Source of the DNA: Alcanivorax sp.
Lineage (GTDB): Bacteria; Pseudomonadota; Gammaproteobacteria; Pseudomonadales; Alcanivoracaceae
Length of the DNA: 64,000 nt
Reading direction: 5' to 3'
NCBI GenBank assembly: GCA_017794945.1
Contig: CP051239.1
Coordinates: 2,284,692 to 2,348,691, forward strand
This document shows positions 57,563-64,000 of the stretch, in pieces. Within the stretch, counting starts at the first letter, position 1. Each line of letters starts with the position of its first letter. The translations under genes were made by a program, and so were the position numbers. The notes under the pieces were generated by a model. It did no database searches. It had not been told where the DNA came from and saw only the letters and a list, made by a program, of their open reading frames with translations.

Positions 57563-58153
57563 TCAGGGGGTCTCCGCATTATCGGGTTGCGCGGCCGGGG
57601 CGTCCCGGGCCGGTGCGCCATTGTCCTGCTCCGCCGGCTGGGCGTCCTCGCCGGCCTGTTCGGCGTTCTTGGCCGGGATCACCAAACGTACCCGTTTGTC
57701 GCCTTCGCTGCTGGCGTCCACGCGGCGCGAATCCAGGTTGTATTCCACTTTGGCGCCTTCGAAGGTGTTGCCCTGGTGGGTGACGCGGGCGTTGCCGGTG
57801 AGCACCAGGCTGCGCCGCGCCAGGTCATAGACCAGCTTGTCGGCGCGGGCGTTCAGTTCCTTGCCCTCCACCATGCGCACCGGTGATCCGGTGGCTTCCA
57901 CCCGCACCAGTTCGTTGTTCTCGGTGAACAGGCGGATCACGTCCGCGTTCAAGCGCCGCTTGCCCTGGATCAATTCGGCGTTGCCGCGGTACACGCCGGT
58001 GCCGGCGCTCTGTTCGAAGGTGGCCTGGTCGGCGCTCACCTCCACCGGGCCGGTGGGCTGCTGGGCGGCGGCGCCGGCGGCCAGCGCGGTCAGCGCCAGA
58101 GCCAGCAGCGCCATGCCCAGGGCGGGCCTATTCCGTGCTGCCTGTGAATTCAC
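57563..58153 (-). CDS. lptA: LPS periplasmic bridge protein LptA
   Basis: LptA polymerises into the periplasmic LPS bridge between LptC and LptD. The 196-residue protein has a signal peptide (about 1-31, [20 protein letters not shown]) and then the OstA-type jellyroll: [38 protein letters not shown] and [18 protein letters not shown]. The tail is low-complexity and charged. The start is GTG at 58153 with AGGAG six bases upstream, inside the lptC end (26-bp overlap). Confidence 0.95.
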   Translation of the reverse strand: MNSQAARNRPALGMALLALALTALAAGAAAQQPTGPVEVSADQATFEQSAGTGVYRGNAELIQGKRRLNADVIRLFTENNELVRVEATGSPVRMVEGKELNARADKLVYDLARRSLVLTGNARVTHQGNTFEGAKVEYNLDSRRVDASSEGDKRVRLVIPAKNAEQAGEDAQPAEQDNGAPARDAPAAQPDNAETP

Positions 58154-58685
58154 TTACCACTCCTTGCTTGAGTGTCATTTCGCCGCTGGTCAGATCGCTT
58201 TCCATGGCGCCGGCGCGGGTGCGGCCATCGCGATGGCGCATGGCGAGCTTGCCGGGGGAGACCACGCGGTTGGTGTCGTTGTGGTATTGCAGTTCCTCGG
58301 TGTCCAGGGTCACGCCGTTGCTTTCGCTGCGCGCTTCCACCTGGTCCGTGAAGACAATCAGATCGCCATTGTCGCGCACTTCACCATGGCGGGACTGGAT
58401 CGTCCACAGGCCGTTGCTGTTGTCCATCCGCAACACTGGTTCGGTGAGGGTGGTGAGCGCGTCCCGTTCGTACTGCTCGAGATGATCCGCCACCAGGCGG
58501 TACTGCACCCGGCCGTCCTCCTGGTCGTAGGCCTTGGCGACGATCCGGTCGGCGATGATCATCGGTGCGTTGAGAAACGCCTCGCGGTCCTCTTCCAGGG
58601 GGTTGTCCCATTCGTGCAGGGTCATCAGCACGATCAGGCCCAGCAGCAGGATGCCGGAGGCGCTGAGCAGGCCTTGGCGTTTCAC
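58128..58685 (-). CDS. lptC: LPS export protein LptC
   Basis: LptC is the inner-membrane clamp that receives LPS from LptBFG. The 185-residue product has one N-terminal helix (ASGILLLGLIVLMTLHEW) and a jellyroll domain with GRVQYRLVADHLEQYERDAL and LDTEELQYHNDTNRVVS. The start is GTG at 58685, overlapping the kdsC stop (GTGA). Open sequence further upstream is antisense-free kdsC coding and is rejected. Confidence 0.94.
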   Translation of the reverse strand: MKRQGLLSASGILLLGLIVLMTLHEWDNPLEEDREAFLNAPMIIADRIVAKAYDQEDGRVQYRLVADHLEQYERDALTTLTEPVLRMDNSNGLWTIQSRHGEVRDNGDLIVFTDQVEARSESNGVTLDTEELQYHNDTNRVVSPGKLAMRHRDGRTRAGAMESDLTSGEMTLKQGVVSEFTGSTE

Positions 58686-59185
58686 GCGCCACCCCGGTGT
58701 TCGAGAAGGGCGTCGCAGATCTCGCGCACCGCGCCTTCGCCGCCACGGGCGCGGGTGACGTGGTCGGCGGCCGCCCGGGCGCAGCCATGACCACTGGCCG
58801 GCGCGAACGCGATCTGCGCCCACTGCAGCGCCGGCACGTCAGGTTCATCGTCGCCGGCGTAGCCGGTTTCACGGGCGGTCACGCCCAGCGAAGCGGCCAG
58901 GTCGGCCAGCGCCACGCCCTTGTCCTCGCGGCCCTGGATCACATGCTGGATGCCCAGCTCGGCGGCGCGGCGGGCCACCATGGGCGTGTCGCGGCCGGTG
59001 ATCAGCGCCAGGGTGACGCCGCTGGCGGCGAGTTTCTTGAGGCCGTGGCCGTCCAGGGTGTTGAACACTTTGAGCGCTTCGCCGTCGGGGCCGTAATAGA
59101 GGCGGCCGTCGGTGAGCACACCGTCGACGTCGAACGCCATCAGTTTCAGGTTGCGCGCATCGGCGCTGGATACCAGCAAGGTCAT
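58682..59185 (-). CDS. kdsC: 3-deoxy-D-manno-octulosonate 8-phosphate phosphatase KdsC
   Basis: KdsC dephosphorylates KDO 8-phosphate. The 167-residue HAD phosphatase has Asp19 and Asp21 in MAFDVDGVLTDGRLYYG, ALITGRDTPMVARRAAELG and the late GYAGDDEPDVPAL. ATG at 59185 shares a base with the kdsD stop (TGATG); an in-frame GTG at 59188 is also possible. It is tightly linked to kdsD and lptC. Confidence 0.96.
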   Translation of the reverse strand: MTLLVSSADARNLKLMAFDVDGVLTDGRLYYGPDGEALKVFNTLDGHGLKKLAASGVTLALITGRDTPMVARRAAELGIQHVIQGREDKGVALADLAASLGVTARETGYAGDDEPDVPALQWAQIAFAPASGHGCARAAADHVTRARGGEGAVREICDALLEHRGGA

Positions 59186-60153
59186 CACATTACCCCCGCG
59201 CGCAGCAGATCCTGGGTATTGAGCGCGCCCACCGGCCGCTGGTCGGCGTCACACACCACCAGACCGTTGATCTTGCGCGTCTCCATGATTTGCAGCGCCT
59301 CGGCGGCCAGGTGGCCGGGCGGCATGGTCACCGGGCGCGGCGACATCACCTCGGCGATGCCGGCCTGGCGGATGTCCAGGCCTTTTTCCAGGGTGCGGCG
59401 CAAATCGCCGTCGGTGAAGATGCCGATCAGGCGGCCCTCGTCGTCCACCACCGTGGTCATGCCCAGGCCCTTGCGGGTCATTTCCAGCAGGGCCTCGGAC
59501 AGGCTGGCCTCGCGGCTCACCCGGGGCAGCCGCTCTTCCGCGTGCATGATGTCGTCGACCTTGAGCAGCAGGCGCCGGCCCAGGCTGCCGCCCGGGTGGC
59601 TGAGGGCGAAGTCCTCGGCAGTGAAGCCGCGCGCCTCGAGCAGGGCGATGGCCAGGGCATCGCCCATGGCCAGCGCGGCGGTGGTGGAGGTGGTGGGCGC
59701 CAGGTTGTGCGGGCAGGCCTCTTCTTCCACGCCCACGTCGAGATGCACGTCGGACAACTGCGCCAGGGACGAAGAAGGGCGCCCGGTCATACTGATAAGT
59801 ACCGCGCCCTTGCGCTTGATCACCGGGATAATGGTGAGAATTTCGCCGGTTTCGCCGGAATTGGACAGGGCCAGCACCGCGTCCTCGGTGGTGATCATGC
59901 CCAGGTCCCCGTGGGACGCCTCGCCGGGGTGAACGAAGAACGACGGGGTGCCGGTGCTCGCCAGGGTCGCCGCCAGTTTGCTGCCGATATGGCCGCTTTT
60001 GCCCATGCCGGTTACGATCACCCGGCCCTTGCAGGCCAGCAGCAGCTCGCAGGCTTGCCCGAAGGTATCGCTGACGCGCTCGCCGAGCGCGGCCACGGCG
60101 CGCGCTTCAACGTCCAGAACACGGCGGGCGGTGGCGATGTGGTTATGACTCAT
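59185..60153 (-). CDS. kdsD: Arabinose-5-phosphate isomerase KdsD
   Basis: KdsD makes arabinose 5-phosphate from ribulose 5-phosphate, the precursor of KDO. The 322-residue protein has an N-terminal SIS domain (VIVTGMGKSGHIGSKLAATL, ALSNSGETGEIL) and two C-terminal CBS domains (about 205-322). ATG at 60153 fits the family; longer frames run into the divergent region. It is the first gene of the KDO-LPS-rpoN run. Confidence 0.97.
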   Translation of the reverse strand: MSHNHIATARRVLDVEARAVAALGERVSDTFGQACELLLACKGRVIVTGMGKSGHIGSKLAATLASTGTPSFFVHPGEASHGDLGMITTEDAVLALSNSGETGEILTIIPVIKRKGAVLISMTGRPSSSLAQLSDVHLDVGVEEEACPHNLAPTTSTTAALAMGDALAIALLEARGFTAEDFALSHPGGSLGRRLLLKVDDIMHAEERLPRVSREASLSEALLEMTRKGLGMTTVVDDEGRLIGIFTDGDLRRTLEKGLDIRQAGIAEVMSPRPVTMPPGHLAAEALQIMETRKINGLVVCDADQRPVGALNTQDLLRAGVM

Positions 60154-60250
60154 AATGATTCGTGTCTCCTCGCTGGCGGCGATTATACACTGGCCCGGGC
60201 GCCGCTGACTGCCCTTGGAACCCTTAAGCGTTCGGATGTTCCAATTGATT

Positions 60251-60273
60251 GTGGGAGCGGGGCCCGCCCGCAC
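60251..60273. repeat. Degenerate REP-like hairpin
   Basis: GTGGGAGCGGG and CCCGCCCGCAC pair with two mismatches around a single G or C. It is a worn copy of the REP family and lies in the 206-bp kdsD-mlaC divergent gap, where mlaF, mlaE and mlaD would be expected. Confidence 0.5.
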
Positions 60274-60359
60274 AAAAAGTGCTTCGTAGAGGCGCTGGCT
60301 GGACAGTTCGGGGTGAAGGCCGTAAAAACGAGCATCTTAGACACGACAGGGAGTGACGT

Positions 60360-61010
60360 ATGACCGTTAAACAACGCTTGGCGACTGTGATGGCGCTGGT
60401 GATGCTGGGTCTGGCGGGTTTCGCCCAGGCCGCCCAGGACCCGCGCGAGCTGGTCCAGGAGACCGTGGAGCGGATGACCAGCCGTATCGACGCCGAGCGC
60501 GAGCGGCTGGAAAAGGACGAGAGCTACGCCCGTGAGCTGGTCCGTGAGGAGCTGGTGCCGCTGGTGGACTTCAAGCGCATCACCCGCATGGTGATGGGGC
60601 AGCACTTCGACCAGGCCAGCCGGGACCAGAAGTACGAATTTCTGGAAGTCTTCAAGAACAGCCTGATCAACACCTACGCCTCCGGGGTCACTCTCTACCA
60701 GGGTCAGGAAATCCGCGTGCTGCCGATGCGCGAGGAGGACCGCAAGGGCAACTACGCCCGGGTGCGGCTGGAAGGCACCACCAACGACGGCAAGGTGATT
60801 CCGGTGTTCTTCACCCTGTTCCAGTCCGACGACCAGTGGAAAGTGGTCAATGTCTACGTCAATGGTCTGGACCTGCGCGACGTCTACCGGGCTCAGTTCG
60901 CCCAGTCCATGCAGCAGCTCGGTGACCTGGACAAGGTGATCGACAGCTGGTCCGCGGAAAGCGCTGACCTGGAAGAGAAAGTGGACGTGGAGACCGGCAG
61001 CGGCTCCTGA
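60360..61010 (+). CDS. mlaC: Phospholipid-binding protein MlaC
   Basis: MlaC is the periplasmic shuttle that carries phospholipids between MlaA-OmpC and the MlaFEDB ABC complex. The 216-residue protein has a signal peptide (residues 1-24, LVMLGLAGFAQA) and the MlaC body: REELVPLVDFKRITRMVMGQ, FKNSLINTYASGVTLY and DDQWKVVNVYVNGLDLRDVY. GGGAG lies before the ATG. The usual mlaFED before it and mlaB after it are absent here. Confidence 0.95.
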   Translation: MTVKQRLATVMALVMLGLAGFAQAAQDPRELVQETVERMTSRIDAERERLEKDESYARELVREELVPLVDFKRITRMVMGQHFDQASRDQKYEFLEVFKNSLINTYASGVTLYQGQEIRVLPMREEDRKGNYARVRLEGTTNDGKVIPVFFTLFQSDDQWKVVNVYVNGLDLRDVYRAQFAQSMQQLGDLDKVIDSWSAESADLEEKVDVETGSGS

Positions 61011-61032
61011 GCCTGGCGGTTGGCCGCGCCAC

Positions 61033-61125
61033 GGATGGTCGGCCCCCGGATGGCCGGCCCCGGGAACGCCGGCCGGCGGATGGCCGCCCCCCGGAACGCC
61101 GGCCGGCGGATGGCCGCCCCCCGCA
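61033..61125. repeat. 30-bp GC-rich tandem repeat between mlaC and ibaG
   Basis: Two full 30-bp units (61048-61077 and 61078-61107) built on GGATGGCCGCCCCCCGGAAC and a GCCGGCCGGC end are flanked by partial units on both sides. It fills most of the 173-bp gap where mlaB stands in related genomes. No conserved protein is encoded; a minus-strand open frame through it yields only RGAAIRRPAF repeats. Confidence 0.8.
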
Positions 61126-61183
61126 ATGACAAGCCACCGCGCCCTCGCGTATCATTACCCGTTCATTGAAACGAGGAGTGATC

Positions 61184-61438
61184 ATGAAATCGGAAGACGT
61201 GAAGGCGCTGGTGGAAGCCGGTTTCGAGGATGCCGATGTGGCCGTGGAAGGGGAAGGCGACCGCTTTCTGATCCGCGTGATATCCGACGCCTTCGAAGGC
61301 CTGATGCCGGTGAAGAAGCAGCAGCTCGTGTACAGCTGCATCAACCCGCAGATCGCCGATAATTCCATTCATGCCGTCTCGATCAAGACCTTTACCCGTG
61401 CCGAATGGGAAAAAGCCCAGAAAATGGGTCTTGCCTGA
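61184..61438 (+). CDS. ibaG: BolA family protein IbaG
   Basis: IbaG is a BolA-like protein that binds monothiol glutaredoxin with a [2Fe-2S] cluster and is tied to acid stress. The 84-residue product starts MKSEDVKALVEAGFEDADV and has VKKQQLVYSCINPQI and the conserved His in SIHAVSIKTFT. ATG at 61184 has GAGGAG upstream; an in-frame ATG at 61166 is poorer. It precedes murA, as in most gammaproteobacteria. Confidence 0.94.
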   Translation: MKSEDVKALVEAGFEDADVAVEGEGDRFLIRVISDAFEGLMPVKKQQLVYSCINPQIADNSIHAVSIKTFTRAEWEKAQKMGLA

Positions 61439-62731
<1,293 letters not shown>

Positions 62732-62755
62732 AGCGTGGCGCCGATGGAAACCGAC

Positions 62756-63409
62756 ATGTCCGAAAAACCGCTGATCATCGCCCTCTCCAAGGGCCGCATT
62801 CTTGACGAGACGCTGCCGCTGCTCAAGCACGCGGGTATCGAACTGCTGGAGGACCCGTCCGCGTCCCGCAAGCTGATCTTCGACACCACCCGCGATGATG
62901 TGCAGATCATCATTATCCGCGCCACGGACGTGCCGCCCTATGTGCAGCACGGCGGCGCCGATCTGGGCGTGGCCGGCAAGGACGTGCTGATGGAAAACGG
63001 CGCCGAAGGCATCTTCGAACCGCTGGATCTGGAAATCGCCCGCTGCAAGCTGATGGTGGCGGCGCTCAAGGACGCGCCGCCGGTGAGCGGCCGCCTGCGG
63101 GTGGCCACCAAGTTCGTCAATGTGGCGCGCCAGTACTTCGCCCAGCAGGGCAAACAGGCCGAGATCATCAAGCTCTACGGCGCCATGGAACTGGCGCCGC
63201 TGGTGGGGCTGGCGGACCGCATCGTGGACATCGTCGACACCGGCAACACCTTGCGCGCCAACGGCCTGGAGCCCACCGAGACCATCGCCGATGACATTTC
63301 CTCCCGGGTGGTGGTCAACCGGGCCAGCATGAAGACCCGTCACGCCGCGATCCAGGCGATTCTTGATAAACTCGAGCAGGCCGTGGAGCAACGCCGGGAA
63401 ACAGCATGA
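62756..63409 (+). CDS. hisG: ATP phosphoribosyltransferase, short form (HisG)
   Basis: HisG joins ATP and PRPP in the first step of histidine synthesis. The 217-residue short form lacks the C-terminal regulatory domain, so it should need HisZ, which is not in this window. It has [37 protein letters not shown] and the PRPP loop [17 protein letters not shown] at 62756 fits the family; in-frame GTG 62735 and ATG 62744 are alternatives. Its end overlaps hisD (ATGA). Confidence 0.95.
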   Translation: MSEKPLIIALSKGRILDETLPLLKHAGIELLEDPSASRKLIFDTTRDDVQIIIIRATDVPPYVQHGGADLGVAGKDVLMENGAEGIFEPLDLEIARCKLMVAALKDAPPVSGRLRVATKFVNVARQYFAQQGKQAEIIKLYGAMELAPLVGLADRIVDIVDTGNTLRANGLEPTETIADDISSRVVVNRASMKTRHAAIQAILDKLEQAVEQRRETA

Positions 63410-64000
63410 AGACCAACCGTTTAAACGCCAACGACGCGGATTTCCTGCCCCGCCTGATGGCGCTCACCGCCTGGAGCGAAGAGCGCGACGAGGAAGTGGG
63501 CGAGCGGGTGCGCGGTATTCTGCGCGACGTGGCCCGCCGTGGCGACGCCGCGGTGGTGGAATACACCAATCGTTTCGACCGTCGCGACGCCGCCTCCATG
63601 GCGGATCTGACCGTCGAGCGGGCACAGCTGGAAGCGGCTCTTGAGCGTCTGCCCGCCGAGCAGCGCCAGGCCCTGGAGGCGGCCGCCGAACGGGTCAGCG
63701 ACTACCACGCCCGCCAGAAGCAGGATTCGTGGGATTACCGCGACGCCCACGGCACTCTGCTGGGCCAGCAGGTGACCCCGCTGGACCGCGCCGGCATCTA
63801 CGTGCCCGGCGGCAAGGCCGCCTATCCCAGCTCGGTGCTGATGAACGCGCTGCCCGCCCGGGTCGCCGGCGTGGGTGAAATCGTCATGGTCAGCCCGGCG
63901 CCGGACGGCGAGCTCAACGACATGGTGCTGGCGGCGGCGGCGGTGGCCGGCGTGGAACGCTTCTTCACCCTGGGTGGCGCCCAGGCGGTGGGGGCGCTGG
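63406..64000 (+). CDS. hisD: Histidinol dehydrogenase HisD, cut by the window end
   Basis: HisD catalyses the last two oxidations to histidine. Only the first 198 codons are present. They include the N-terminal helical region, [19 protein letters not shown] and the family block [22 protein letters not shown]. The frame is open to the last base. The ATG overlaps the hisG stop. Confidence 0.93.
   Translation, partial: MKTNRLNANDADFLPRLMALTAWSEERDEEVGERVRGILRDVARRGDAAVVEYTNRFDRRDAASMADLTVERAQLEAALERLPAEQRQALEAAAERVSDYHARQKQDSWDYRDAHGTLLGQQVTPLDRAGIYVPGGKAAYPSSVLMNALPARVAGVGEIVMVSPAPDGELNDMVLAAAAVAGVERFFTLGGAQAVGAL

Noticed and set aside
61033..61130. Possible CRISPR array
   Set aside because: The 30-bp units are directly joined with no spacers and no cas genes are nearby.
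60893..61132. Minus-strand frame with repeated RGAAIRRPAF
   Set aside because: The protein repeat is only a translation of the 30-bp DNA tandem repeat, overlaps the end of mlaC, and has no ribosome binding site.

Overview
The window reads as chromosome of a high-GC gammaproteobacterium, probably of the Alcanivorax/Alloalcanivorax type or another marine member close to Pseudomonas. This is an inference: gene order follows several conserved Pseudomonas blocks almost gene for gene, base composition is high (mid 60s % GC by eye), and REP-like hairpins similar to those of Pseudomonas are scattered between genes. Nothing in the window is decisive at species level. There is no rRNA, CRISPR array, prophage or recognisable insertion sequence.

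Layout. (1) 1-5936: RDD protein, then queA-tgt-yajC-secD-secF (queuosine tRNA modification and Sec export). (2) 6117-13817: six minus-strand catabolic genes (succinate-semialdehyde dehydrogenase, malate/tartrate-type dehydrogenase, class III aminotransferase, D-2-hydroxyacid dehydrogenase, amidase, class I aminotransferase) that split the usual secF-suhB neighbourhood. (3) 13973-19428: suhB divergent from trmJ-cysE, then a BASS transporter, an extensin-like protein and a DMT exporter. (4) 19454-31446: ychF, pth, rplY, prs, tRNA-Gln, ispE, lolB and a TPR lipoprotein on minus; hemA-prfA-prmC-moeB on plus; a GST gene sits between pth and ychF. (5) 31388-34341: accessory minus-strand genes (LuxR-type regulator, cyclic-nucleotide-binding protein, crotonase). 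(6) 34423-51596: gatCAB divergent from mreBCD-maf-yhdP-nitrilase-tldD-cNMP protein, then darP, pmbA and two tandem BPSS1780-type membrane proteins. (7) 51640-60153: mgtE and the cluster kdsD-kdsC-lptC-lptA-lptB-rpoN-hpf-ptsN-rapZ-ptsO on minus. (8) 60360-64000: mlaC, ibaG, murA, hisG and the start of hisD.

How the genes work together. Envelope biogenesis dominates: KDO and LPS transport (kdsD, kdsC, lptABC), lipoprotein sorting (lolB), Sec export (yajC, secD, secF), peptidoglycan and shape (murA, mreBCD), and phospholipid or AsmA-like transport (mlaC, yhdP). A second group handles tRNA and translation (queA, tgt, trmJ, gatCAB, tRNA-Gln, pth, prfA, prmC, ychF, hpf, darP). A third is nitrogen regulation and PTS-Ntr (rpoN, ptsN, ptsO, rapZ).

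The least ordinary content is intergenic. Three palindromes with long perfect arms of unrelated sequence enclose a shared core around CCRTCCCTGG (16667-16773, 47524-47630, 47711-47819). A composite REP palindrome with 29-bp perfect arms lies at 21454-21596, with a half copy at 16553-16660. A repeat family starts at the stop codons of both ptsO and lptB. The usual partner genes mlaF, mlaE, mlaD and mlaB around mlaC, and rng between maf and yhdP, are absent from their expected places.
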